DNA of 64,000 nt, from positions 44,982 through 108,981 of the forward strand of contig JBBJLW010000010.1 in NCBI GenBank assembly GCA_037720595.1, written 5' to 3'. Source of the stretch: Gaiellasilicea sp037720595 (GTDB lineage Bacteria > Actinomycetota > Thermoleophilia > Gaiellales > Gaiellaceae). Numbering within the stretch: position 1 is the stretch's first letter; the number at the start of each line of letters is the position of its first letter. Made by a program: the position numbers and the translations under genes. This document shows, piece by piece, positions 7,547 to 15,441 of this stretch. The notes beneath the pieces were generated by a model. That model was given only the letters and a program-made list of their open reading frames with translations. It ran no database searches and was not told the origin of the DNA.

Positions 7547-9069
7547 GGAGCGGTTGGGAGCGGAGCCTCGTCGAGGTCGCCGCCACGCGCTGCGAAGCTG
7601 ACGATCATCCGGTCGGTCACCCATTCCACGGGCGCGTGGTCGTCCGTCCACGGATCGGACGACGGCGGAACTGCGGGCCGTGACCGGAGATCCGCCTCGA
7701 GCAGCACGACGAGCGGCCGGAGCCTCGTCTCGACGATCGCGGGCGTCTGCGCGTCCGGAGGCTCGGCAGCCGCGAACCCGAGCACGATCCGGTTGAAGCG
7801 GAGCGCGTTCCAGACCCGCACCCGCGGGAGAACGGTCGCGAGCGTGCCCGAGACCTCACGGACGAGCGTGTCGTCGCCGGGCACCGTCGCCACGTTCAGC
7901 GCCACCACCCCGCCCGGTGCGAGCCGGTCGCGAACGAGCCGGAAGAACTCTTGGGTCGCCAGGTAGAACGGGACGTATGGCTGGCGGTAGGCGTCGACGT
8001 AGATGACGTCGTAGCGCCGATCCGTCCGGCTCAGGAACGGCCGTGCGTCGTCGTCGTAGGTCGTCACGCGCGGGTTGTCGCCGAGCCCGAAGTAACGGTA
8101 ACCGACGTCCGTCACCGCCGGGTCGATCTCGACCGCATCGATCTCGGCACGCGGCCAGAAGACGCCGAACGCGCGGGCGAGCGTGCCGCCGGCGCTGCCC
8201 AGGATCGCGACCCGCCGCGGCGGCTCCCCGAGCACCGCCGGTACCGTCAGCAGCGCGTCCCAGACGCCGCCCGTCAGCACCGTGTCCTTGCGCCAGACGG
8301 AATGGACGGCCACACCTTCGTTCAATCGAAGCAGGCGGCGGCCGTCGGCGCGCTCGAGCACCTGGATGAACTGCTGGCGCGATTCCTCCTCGTAGAGGAG
8401 CCCTTCCTCAGCCTTGATCGCGCCCGGCGGGATCGCGACGAGGACCGCGAAGGCGATCGCAGCGACGGCCGCGCGGCGACCTAGGAGGAGCGCAGCCGAG
8501 CCGGCCAGGACGAAGGCGGTGCCGAGCAGCGTCCGCTGCGTCCCGACGAGCGGGATCGTGAGGAGGGCCGGCACGAACGTGCCGAGCAGCGATCCCCCGG
8601 TGGAAAGCGCGTAGAAGCGGCCCGCGACGGCGCCGGCCGTCGCCACGTCGGAGATCGCGAGTCGGATCGCGAAGGGCGAGACCATCCCGAGCAGGACGAC
8701 CGCCGGCGCGAAGAGGAGCAGCACCGCGAAGAAAGAGCCGATCACGGCGCCCGCCGAGGCGTCGTCGAGGCTGCTCACCGTCGCATCGAGGAAGGGCCTC
8801 GCGACGAACGGCGTCAGCGCCACCCATGCTGCCGCCGCGAGGACGATCAGGCCGAGGAGCCGCGGCTCGGGCCGCCGGTCGGCGAGCTTGCCGCCGAGGT
8901 AGTAACCGAGCGCGAGCCCGGCGAGCACGATCCCGATCAGGTTCGCCCAGACGATCGTCGAGGAGCCGAAGTACGGCGCCAGCAGCCGCGACGCCGCGAT
9001 CTCGGTCGCGAGCGAGCCGGTGCCGGCCCCGAAAACGAGCGCCGCAAGGGCTGCCTGCGAGCCCTTCAT
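7543..9069 (-). CDS. Fused membrane / spermidine-synthase-like protein
   Basis: Of 508 residues, the first 200 or so form about seven membrane helices (ALAALVFGAGTGSLATEIAA, then further hydrophobic blocks). The rest is a Rossmann domain of the SpeE type: ILGSAGGTLAR as the SAM/dcSAM loop, VEIDPAVTDVGYRYFG, and YDVIYVDAYRQPY with the aspartate at the aminopropyltransferase catalytic position. The surrounding residues differ from true spermidine synthases (no D-S-T-D-P), so polyamine synthesis should not be assumed. Start ATG overlaps the phosphatase gene stop (ATGA). Confidence 0.85.
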   Translation of the reverse strand: MKGSQAALAALVFGAGTGSLATEIAASRLLAPYFGSSTIVWANLIGIVLAGLALGYYLGGKLADRRPEPRLLGLIVLAAAAWVALTPFVARPFLDATVSSLDDASAGAVIGSFFAVLLLFAPAVVLLGMVSPFAIRLAISDVATAGAVAGRFYALSTGGSLLGTFVPALLTIPLVGTQRTLLGTAFVLAGSAALLLGRRAAVAAIAFAVLVAIPPGAIKAEEGLLYEEESRQQFIQVLERADGRRLLRLNEGVAVHSVWRKDTVLTGGVWDALLTVPAVLGEPPRRVAILGSAGGTLARAFGVFWPRAEIDAVEIDPAVTDVGYRYFGLGDNPRVTTYDDDARPFLSRTDRRYDVIYVDAYRQPYVPFYLATQEFFRLVRDRLAPGGVVALNVATVPGDDTLVREVSGTLATVLPRVRVWNALRFNRIVLGFAAAEPPDAQTPAIVETRLRPLVVLLEADLRSRPAVPPSSDPWTDDHAPVEWVTDRMIVSFAARGGDLDEAPLPTAP

Positions 9070-11729
9070 CCGGATCGCTTGAGCACGACAAGCGCGAAAT
9101 CGTCGGTGAGCTCGCCTTCGGTCCACTCGCGACACGCCGCGAGCGCAGCCGCTGCGAGCTCCTTCGCCGGCAGCCCTCGGTGCTCCGCGAGCAAGGCGTC
9201 CAGGCGCTCGGTGCCGAACTGCTCGCCGTCTCGGCGCGCCTCCACGACGCCGTCCGTGTAGAGGATGACGCTCGCGCCGGGGGGATAGTCGAGCGAGACG
9301 GGCTCGTAGACCTGCGCCGCATCGATCCCGAGGGCGAGCCCCCGGGCGGCGATTGCCTGCACGCTGCCGTCGGGCAGAACGAGCCGCGGCGGCGGATGGC
9401 CGGCGCTGGCACACGTCACCGTGCCGGCGGCCGCGTCAAGGACGAGCTCGACCATGGTGATGAACTTTCCGGGAGCGATCTCCGAGGCGACGACCTCGTT
9501 CGCAGCGGCGAGGAAGTCGCCGGGATCGACGTGCACACGCGCCAGAGAGCGGAAGACGTACTTCGCCATCGCCATATCCGCGGTCGCCTCGACCCCATGC
9601 CCGGTCACGTCGCCGAGCACCACGGCAAGCCGGCCGTCCGGGAGGACGAGATAGTCGTAGACATCGCCGCCGACGTCGACCCGCGCCGCCGATTCGTAGA
9701 CATCCCCGATCTCCAGGCCCGCGAGATCCGGCGCCGCGCGCGGCAGCAGCGAGCGCTGCATCGTGTCCGCGAACTCCTTCTGCTGCCCGTACAGGCGGGC
9801 GTTGTCGATGGCGAGCGCCGCCTGGCCGGTAATCGAGAGGGCCGTGTCGGCGATCTCGCCGGCGACCGGCCGCTCGGGATGGAGCGAGACGATCGTGAGC
9901 GTGGCGAGGAGCTCGCCGGCAGATTCGATCGGGACGATCGCCGCACTCGATCCTTTCTCCAGGAACGGGGCCAGGAGAGCGATCGCGCCCTCGAGCTCGG
10001 CGGCGGAGCGCGCGTCGAGCAGGAGCGGCTCGCGGCGGTCGAGGAGCTCCTGCCGCTGGGCGCGTGAGAGCGGCTGCGGCCTTGACAGGAGCAGACGCGC
10101 GGCCGCGTCGACGCGCTGGTCGTTCACCTCCACCGCGCGGGCGACGAAATCGACCCCGCGCTCGTCGGCCATCCGAATCACCGCGGCGTCGACACCGAGC
10201 AAGGTGACGATCGAGCGGGCGAGGACGCCGAGAGTCGTCTGCAGGGAGAGGTTCTGCGCGAACTCCCGCGAGACGTCGTGCTGGGCCTGGAGGCGCTTCA
10301 ACGCCTCTCGTTCCGAGGCGAGCTCAGCCTCGAGCTGAGCGTTCCGCGCCGTGGCACTTTCGTGCAGCCGCGCGTTCTGAACCGCGACGGCGAGCTGGGC
10401 GGCCAGCGCCACGAGGAGCGCGGACTCGTTCGGGGTCAGGCGCCGCGGACGACGCGGGTAGACGGCGAGCAGGCCGATCAATCCGTCCTGGACGAGGAGC
10501 GGGAGCGCCAGAACCGAGGTGATCTCTGCCTCCGCCGTCTCGCGTCGAACGCCGGCGAGCTGCTCGAGTGCTGCCGCGCCGCCGAGCTCGACGATTCCGT
10601 GGCCACGGCGCGGGCCGAGCGCGAGCGCGAGCGCCGCACGCGCGACGGGCTCGTGCGGCCCCTCGATCCCCCGCGTTGCCGCAGATGTCAACAAGCCCTC
10701 CTCCTCGAGGTAGAGCGCAACCCGATCGGTGTCGAGGAGCGTGGCCACATGCTCGACTGCGGTTTCGAGCGTGTGCGCGAGCGAGAGGCTCGCGATCGCC
10801 TCGCCGATGACCGCCAGGAGAGCGCGGCTCCGCTCGAGCTCGAGCGCCAGATCGCTCGCTCGTCCGGCGGCGCGCAGCGCGTGCGCGGCCCGGACGGCAA
10901 AGCTCTCGAGCGGCGCCAGGTGCTCGGGCGCACGGCCCGACGGATAGAGCAGCTGCAGCACGCCCACAGGAGGCTGACCGAGCTGAAGCGTCACGAGGGC
11001 GCCGTCGGTTGTCTCTTCGACGGCCGTCGCGAACTCGTCGCTCACGATCGTTTCGGCCGCGTGCTCGACAGCGGCGCCCCGGGGCAGCCGACCGTAGAGA
11101 CCGATGCGCTCGACGCCGGCCGAGGTCAGACTCCAGAGCAGCGCGGCCTCGGCGCCGCCGGCGATCGCGGCGATCCTCGCGACGTGCGCCCCCGTGCGCT
11201 GCTCGTCGGATGCGGCCGCGAGCGCGTCGCCGGCGATCTCGAGAAGTGTCGAGGGGAGCGGGCCTTCACGCCGGCCGTCCTGGCAGAACCTCGTCGCGAG
11301 CGTCGCGAGATCGGCAGCGAGCGATGCGAACCGCTCCTCGGCGAGATCGAACTCGGCAGCTCGGCGGAGGACGTCCAGCGAGCCAAGATCGTCGTCCGCC
11401 GTCGCGAGCGGTACGGTCGCGGAGACCGCGTCGAGCCCGAGCCTGCGGCGCAACGTGCCGGCTGTCGTCTGCGCGTCGGGGAGCCGCAGACCCTCGATCT
11501 CGGCGCCGAGCGCGGCGGAGGCCGACCACACCGCTCGCGCAACGAGCTCGTCGCCCCGCTCGCGCAGCCAGATCACGACGATCTCCGCGTCCGCGGCCAG
11601 GGCCACCGCTCCGACGATCGTGTCGAGCGTGCGCTGGAGCGGCTCGCCCGCCGCGACCGCGCGCCCGGCGTCCGCCAGCGCCGCGAGCGCCTCGGAGAGC
11701 TCGGCGCGCGCTGCGCGGGCGACGATCAC
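9066..11729 (-). CDS. Multi-GAF SpoIIE/RsbU-type serine phosphatase
   Basis: An 887-residue cytoplasmic sensor. Four GAF-like segments can be traced (about 10-150, 165-290, 300-450 and 490-640), with a coiled coil near 455-490 (NAQLEAELASEREALKRLQ). The C-terminal 230 residues are a PPM/SpoIIE phosphatase with the metal-binding motifs VGGDVYDY, VLGDVTGHG, YTDGVVEAR and DDFALVVL. Such proteins dephosphorylate anti-anti-sigma factors in partner-switching pathways; no STAS or anti-sigma kinase gene is in the window. It heads the coupled minus-strand run reaching ccdA, so signalling and envelope genes are co-expressed. Confidence 0.9.
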   Translation of the reverse strand: MIVARAARAELSEALAALADAGRAVAAGEPLQRTLDTIVGAVALAADAEIVVIWLRERGDELVARAVWSASAALGAEIEGLRLPDAQTTAGTLRRRLGLDAVSATVPLATADDDLGSLDVLRRAAEFDLAEERFASLAADLATLATRFCQDGRREGPLPSTLLEIAGDALAAASDEQRTGAHVARIAAIAGGAEAALLWSLTSAGVERIGLYGRLPRGAAVEHAAETIVSDEFATAVEETTDGALVTLQLGQPPVGVLQLLYPSGRAPEHLAPLESFAVRAAHALRAAGRASDLALELERSRALLAVIGEAIASLSLAHTLETAVEHVATLLDTDRVALYLEEEGLLTSAATRGIEGPHEPVARAALALALGPRRGHGIVELGGAAALEQLAGVRRETAEAEITSVLALPLLVQDGLIGLLAVYPRRPRRLTPNESALLVALAAQLAVAVQNARLHESATARNAQLEAELASEREALKRLQAQHDVSREFAQNLSLQTTLGVLARSIVTLLGVDAAVIRMADERGVDFVARAVEVNDQRVDAAARLLLSRPQPLSRAQRQELLDRREPLLLDARSAAELEGAIALLAPFLEKGSSAAIVPIESAGELLATLTIVSLHPERPVAGEIADTALSITGQAALAIDNARLYGQQKEFADTMQRSLLPRAAPDLAGLEIGDVYESAARVDVGGDVYDYLVLPDGRLAVVLGDVTGHGVEATADMAMAKYVFRSLARVHVDPGDFLAAANEVVASEIAPGKFITMVELVLDAAAGTVTCASAGHPPPRLVLPDGSVQAIAARGLALGIDAAQVYEPVSLDYPPGASVILYTDGVVEARRDGEQFGTERLDALLAEHRGLPAKELAAAALAACREWTEGELTDDFALVVLKRSG

Positions 11730-11739
11730 GTACGAGAGC

Positions 11740-11979
11740 TCAAAGCCCGAAGAGCCGCTCGATCTCGCGCCAGATCGTCACCGTGAGCCCGATGCTGGCG
11801 GCGAGGAGCACGAGAAACACGAACCAGAAGCGCACGCCCGCGCGCCGACGCTCGCGGGAGCGTTCGATCCGGGCACGTCGGCGGGCACGCTCGTGCAGGT
11901 ACGCCCGGTCGACGGCCACGGGGTCGAAGGTAGGCGGCGCGTCCTCGCCCGCCGGTTGGCGCGTCGCAGGCTCGACCAT
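11740..11979 (-). CDS. Small single-span membrane protein
   Basis: A 79-residue protein with a charged cytoplasmic N-terminus rich in arginine (ARRRARIERSRERRRAG) and one C-terminal membrane helix (FWFVFLVLLAASIGLTVTIW). It ends ten bases before the GAF/phosphatase start on the same strand. No family is recognised; the arrangement suggests a membrane companion of the phosphatase, which is inference. The ATG at 11979 was preferred to longer upstream extensions that read into the divergent promoter. Confidence 0.6.
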   Translation of the reverse strand: MVEPATRQPAGEDAPPTFDPVAVDRAYLHERARRRARIERSRERRRAGVRFWFVFLVLLAASIGLTVTIWREIERLFGL

Positions 11980-12032
11980 CCACAGAGTGTAGTCCCCGCC
12001 CGGGCCGCGTCCCGTGACTTCCGGCCGCGGAT

Positions 12033-12551
12033 GTGCCCATACTGCTCTCCGTGGAAGACCCCGCTCCCCGCTACGAGCCCTCCGGCGAGCCGTTCGGCGA
12101 GCCCGCCGCTGCACCTCGCCGGAGCATCCCGCAGCGCAGCATCACGCAGCTTTGGGGCCTCGGCCGGCGAACCACCTGGGTCGCCGGCCTGGCGCTCGCG
12201 CTCTCGGCGTTCACGGGCTGGTATTCCGGCCCGGGTAGCGACCAGGGCGTCGAGGTGAGCGTGCTCGCCTGGGACACGGGACTCCTCGGCAAGCTCGTGC
12301 TCCTGATCGGGGTCGTCGCGATCGTGCTGGCGATCCTCCGCGAGACCGGAATCCAACTTCCGGCCGCGGTCCCGGAGAGCCTCGTCGTGATCGCGCTCGG
12401 CGCGCTCGCGACGATTGCCGTCCTGGTGCGTCTGATCTCGATTCCCGACGAGTTCTTCTTCGCGGGTCGCGAGCTCGGTCTCGCGATCAGCCTCGTCGCC
12501 GCGCTCGCGCTCCTCGTCGCAGGCCTCCTGGAAGCAGCAGAAGAGCTGTAG
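12033..12551 (+). CDS. Four-span membrane protein of unknown function
   Basis: A 172-residue protein with a proline-rich N-terminus (about 40 residues) followed by four hydrophobic segments (VAGLALALSAFTGWY; LLGKLVLLIGVVAIVLAI; SLVVIALGALATIAVLV; ISLVVALA-like end). GTG starts at 12033 and 12051 both fit; the codons before 12033 lead into the divergent region. It is transcribed away from the 79-residue membrane gene. No enzymatic motif is visible. Confidence 0.6.
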   Translation: MPILLSVEDPAPRYEPSGEPFGEPAAAPRRSIPQRSITQLWGLGRRTTWVAGLALALSAFTGWYSGPGSDQGVEVSVLAWDTGLLGKLVLLIGVVAIVLAILRETGIQLPAAVPESLVVIALGALATIAVLVRLISIPDEFFFAGRELGLAISLVAALALLVAGLLEAAEEL

Positions 12552-12600
12552 CTGCTGGCGCAAGCGGCTCCACGGCCGACATCACCTCCGTGTCACACGT

Positions 12601-13086
12601 CTAGGAAGCCTCGGCCCGCCTGGCGAAGCGGCGAATCGCAGCTCCGGAATAGCGGACGACGAAGCCGATCAGGACGCCGAGAGCCGCGCCCGCAAAGACG
12701 TCCAGCGGGTAGTGGACGCCGACGTAGACCCGCGAGAACGCGATCACCGCAGCGAGCGCGAAGAGCGGCCAGCGCAGCCGCGGCACAGCGAGTGCCAGAA
12801 CGGTGGCACACGCGAAGGCGACGGTAGCGTGACCGGACGGAAACGAGCTCGTCGCCGGTAGGGAGACGAGCGGCTCCGGCTCGGGATCGCGAAGCGGAGG
12901 ACGATCGCGGTCGAGCCAGTCCTTGGCGCCGCCTGAGACCGCCTCGGCGACGAGGATCGTGGCACCCGTGCGAGCGGCGAGGAGCGGTCGCCGCCACGAA
13001 AGCCCCGAGAGTACGATCGCGAGCAGCAACCAGATCGCGCCGAACGAGCCGGCATAGGTGATTCCCTCGAGGATCGGATCGAGCAC
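12601..13086 (-). CDS. PAP2-family membrane phosphatase
   Basis: The protein shows the three PAP2 phosphatase motifs: KDWLDRDRPP near residue 55, the FPSGHATVAF motif near 83, and SRVYVGVHYPLDV near 118, between five or six membrane helices. The family removes phosphate from lipid phosphates such as undecaprenyl diphosphate or phosphatidate. The GTG at 13086 is the first standard start, but the frame is open upstream to 13140 and encodes a typical PAP2 N-terminus (LDHSLQQWVVDHRLG), ending at a CTG that overlaps the upstream stop. The natural start may therefore be that CTG. Confidence 0.85.
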   Translation of the reverse strand: MLDPILEGITYAGSFGAIWLLLAIVLSGLSWRRPLLAARTGATILVAEAVSGGAKDWLDRDRPPLRDPEPEPLVSLPATSSFPSGHATVAFACATVLALAVPRLRWPLFALAAVIAFSRVYVGVHYPLDVFAGAALGVLIGFVVRYSGAAIRRFARRAEAS

Positions 13087-13136
13087 GCCGAGGCGGTGGT
13101 CGACGACCCACTGCTGGAGAGAGTGATCGAGCGAGG

Positions 13137-13730
13137 TCAGACTGGGAGAAGCTGCTTCGTCGATTCGATCAGCGCACGCGGATCGAAGGGCTTGCCGATG
13201 AAGCCGTGCGCCCCGCGCGACGTCGCCTCGGCAACCGAGCGCTCGTCGACCTTGCCGCTGAACATGATCACGGGAATCGCACCCACTCCGTGCCTCTCCT
13301 GGACGCGGCGCAGCATCTCCCAGCCGTCGACCTGGGGCATCATCACGTCGAGGAGGATCAGATCCGGCGGCTCCTCGTCGAGCACTTCCAGGCCCTCGTC
13401 GGCGCTGCCCGCCTCACGCACGACGTAGCCCTCCGCCTCGAGGTTGACGCGGACGTACTCACGGAGCTTCGCGTCGTCGTCGACGATCAGTACGAGCGGG
13501 CCGGCCGTGGAAGCAGGGCCGCCGCGCCCGGAGCCTTCGAGAAACTGATCGAGGTCGGCGCGACGGTAGCGCCGGTGTCCGCCCGGCGTCTTGAAGGACG
13601 AGACCCGATCCGAATCCGTCCACTTGCGCATCGTGCTCTGCGCGACGCCGACATATTTCGCGGCCTGTCCGAGCGTGAGCCACTCGGGCTGGATCTCGAC
13701 GCCTCGTCTCCGTCCTTCCCCGTTCGCCAC
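13137..13730 (-). CDS. HTH (excisionase/MerR-like) plus receiver response regulator
   Basis: Residues 15-65 form a helix-turn-helix of the excisionase/MerR_1 type (LTLGQAAKYVGVAQSTMRKW, then GGHRRYRRADLDQFLE). Residues 78-195 form a full receiver: VLIVDDDAKL with the acidic triad, LILLDVMMPQVDGW with the phosphoacceptor Asp, VIMFSGK, and GKPFDP with the lysine. The DNA-binding domain being N-terminal is the reverse of the common response-regulator order. No histidine kinase gene is nearby. A GTTTC-T-GAAAC palindrome lies at 13756-13766 just upstream and may be an operator. Confidence 0.85.
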   Translation of the reverse strand: MANGEGRRRGVEIQPEWLTLGQAAKYVGVAQSTMRKWTDSDRVSSFKTPGGHRRYRRADLDQFLEGSGRGGPASTAGPLVLIVDDDAKLREYVRVNLEAEGYVVREAGSADEGLEVLDEEPPDLILLDVMMPQVDGWEMLRRVQERHGVGAIPVIMFSGKVDERSVAEATSRGAHGFIGKPFDPRALIESTKQLLPV

Positions 13731-13769
13731 GGCGCGAATCTACCCAAACTTGACGGTTTCTGAAACGGC

Positions 13770-14006
13770 TTACCCGTTGGAAACGGTAACGGTGATCGTC
13801 TTGGCCGCCGGCGGGAGCGGTTGCGGCTTCAACGTGCGCACGCTCGTCCGCGTTCCACCGGGTGCGGGTCCGTCTGCCAGCGCCCGGCCGATCGCGATGC
13901 CGAGCAGAAGCACGAGCCCAGCGAGGAGAACGGCGGCCACCGGTCGGATGAATCTGTTGCGCTGCTTCCGGCGGCGGGCGCGAACGCGTTCCTCGGAGCT
14001 GCTCAC
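13770..14006 (-). CDS. Small single-span membrane protein
   Basis: A 78-residue protein: arginine-rich N-terminus (EERVRARRRKQRNRFIRP), one membrane helix (VAAVLLAGLVLLLGIAIG), then a Pro/Thr-rich outside tail ending in ITVTVSNG. The GTG at 14006 overlaps the stop of the 105-residue gene upstream (GTGA), so the two are co-translated. Function is unknown; its place between division-type genes and the HTH-receiver gene suggests an envelope role only weakly. Confidence 0.6.
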   Translation of the reverse strand: MSSSEERVRARRRKQRNRFIRPVAAVLLAGLVLLLGIAIGRALADGPAPGGTRTSVRTLKPQPLPPAAKTITVTVSNG

Positions 14007-14320
14007 GGCTCGTAGTCGACGGCGCCGCGAGAATAGAGCTGGAACGCGGTCGCCTCGACGAGCGAGAGCGTCCGCGGCCACCCCGGCGCCGGCGCGCGTT
14101 GGGAGACGATCTCACGGCTCCAGGAATCGGCGCCGGCGTACACGCGGGTGAGCTCGGCCAGCGTGAACGTGCCGCCCACGCGACGGCGCAGCTCCTCCGT
14201 CACGGCCTCGACCTGCGCCAGCAGCCGCTCGCGCTCGCGCGCATCCTCGGCCTGCTCCAGCAGTCGCCGCCGACCGTCCTCCCACTCGCGCCGGGCGCTC
14301 TCGATCTCCACCTCCGACAT
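14003..14320 (-). CDS. Conserved hypothetical protein, actinobacterial division-cluster type
   Basis: A 105-residue soluble protein: an N-terminal coiled helix (EIESARREWEDGRRRLLEQA) and a C-terminal half with TLAELTRVYAGADSWSREIV. It is a small helical protein placed next to the DUF501 gene. No catalytic motif is recognised. The ATG at 14320 lies ten bases downstream of the DUF501 stop and its own stop overlaps the next GTG. Confidence 0.6.
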   Translation of the reverse strand: MSEVEIESARREWEDGRRRLLEQAEDARERERLLAQVEAVTEELRRRVGGTFTLAELTRVYAGADSWSREIVSQRAPAPGWPRTLSLVEATAFQLYSRGAVDYEP

Positions 14321-14330
14321 GCGCGCGATG

Positions 14331-14828
14331 CTACTGCGGCGTACAGCAGACCTGCGCGGGCCAGAGGGGCTCGAGCTCGGCGAGAACACGCTCGCCGAGC
14401 ATGTATCCAGGCTGCGCGAGTGCGTACGCGGCGTGAGCATGAAGGCACTTGAGCCTGCGTGGATTGGCGCTGCCGCCGATCCCGAGCTCGAGCGAGGCGC
14501 CGCCGTCGCGGCCGATTTTCGCGCCGGCCAACGTCCGCCGTACCGATCGCTGCTCGGCGGTCGCCCGTTCGAGATCCGCACCGAGCTCGGGGTCCTCGGC
14601 GACAGCCGTGCTCCAGCGCCCGACCCCACCGGCGGCCTCGAGACGGGCGACCGCGGCGACGAGGTGTGGGCAGGTGAGGTAGTACGTGGTGGGGAAAGGC
14701 TCGCCGCGGGCGTCGTAGGGCTCTTGCTCCGTGACGGCGGGCGAGCCGAACGGACAGCGCCGCGCTACGCGGCGAAATGCGCGGGCCGGCCGGCCGAGCT
14801 GGCGCTCGACGAGGGCGCGATCATCCAT
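14331..14828 (-). CDS. DUF501 family protein
   Basis: The 165-residue protein matches DUF501: an N-terminal VERQLGRPARAFRRVARRCPFG block with PFGSPAV, a YYLTCPHLVAAVARLE block, and a C-terminal RLKCLHAHAAYALAQP motif rich in Cys and His that looks like a metal or nucleotide site. The family is typical of actinobacteria and lies beside ftsB/divIC and eno, as here. Function is not established. It overlaps the end of the FtsB-like gene by eight bases. Confidence 0.85.
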   Translation of the reverse strand: MDDRALVERQLGRPARAFRRVARRCPFGSPAVTEQEPYDARGEPFPTTYYLTCPHLVAAVARLEAAGGVGRWSTAVAEDPELGADLERATAEQRSVRRTLAGAKIGRDGGASLELGIGGSANPRRLKCLHAHAAYALAQPGYMLGERVLAELEPLWPAQVCCTPQ

Positions 14829-15249
14829 CCCGCCCGATCGTAGCCTTGCTCATCGTGGACGTGCCCAGCCGAGATGCTCGTTGCGCCTGTCGCCACTCGG
14901 CGATCCCTCGAACGATGAAGAGCTGCTCGCCGGGCCGAACGAGCCCGTTCCGACGGGCCTCCCGGGTGAGCGCCGTGAGCGTCGCCGAGCGCTCGAGCCG
15001 CGCCTGGAGCCGAGTCCGCTCCGCCCGCAGCTCCCGCACCTCTACCTGGCGCTCGTTCAGCGTCGAGCGGGTCTCGACGTAGCTCGCGAGCGGTCGGTAG
15101 TAGAGGAACGCGACGAACCCGAGCACCCCGACGACGCACCAGCGGAGCAGCACCGCCGACCGGTGCGAGCGCGCGCGGCGCTTGGGTTTCTTCCTCGGCG
15201 GAGCTTCCTCCTGCCGCCGAGAGGTCGGGCGCTGTGCTCGCTTGGCCAC
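14821..15249 (-). CDS. FtsB/DivIC-like septum formation initiator
   Basis: A 142-residue bitopic protein: basic cytoplasmic tail (residues 1-33), one membrane helix (AVLLRWCVVGVLGFVAFLYY), then a coiled coil (RSTLNERQVEVRELRAERTR onwards) and a short outside domain with ARRNGLVRPGEQLFIV, the usual FtsB/DivIC end pattern. In divisomes this protein pairs with FtsL and FtsQ. The gene order pyk/eno next to this protein and DUF501 supports the call. Its start ATG lies 192 bases from the pyk stop. Confidence 0.85.
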   Translation of the reverse strand: MAKRAQRPTSRRQEEAPPRKKPKRRARSHRSAVLLRWCVVGVLGFVAFLYYRPLASYVETRSTLNERQVEVRELRAERTRLQARLERSATLTALTREARRNGLVRPGEQLFIVRGIAEWRQAQRASRLGTSTMSKATIGRDG

Positions 15250-15441
15250 GGCACTCGTTTCCGCGCTCGCGCGTCACCTCCTGCATCCGCCGGGCCGTTC
15301 GAGCGCGTACGTGCCCCCAGGGGGCCGGCGAGGGCCCCCTGGCAACACGCTAGCTGCCAACGCCGACCGAGGCGTGACGGCTTCCTTGCGACTCTGTAAC
15401 ACCTGAGCACGGCCCGCCGGAGCGCCGCCGACCCCGTGAGC
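15250..15441. other. Intergenic stretch between pyk and the FtsB-like gene
   Basis: No ORF is supported in these 192 bases. The part near 15314-15342 holds a strong GC hairpin (listed separately). The remaining bases presumably hold the promoter of the FtsB-DUF501 group on the minus strand, but no convincing -35/-10 pair could be picked. Confidence 0.5.
15317..15342 (-). terminator. GC-rich hairpin downstream of pyk
   Basis: CCAGGGGGCC at 15317-15326 and GGCCCCCTGG at 15333-15342 are perfect complements around a six-base loop. It lies about 100 bases after the pyk stop in the transcription direction. No T-run follows, which is common for actinobacterial terminators. Confidence 0.6.
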
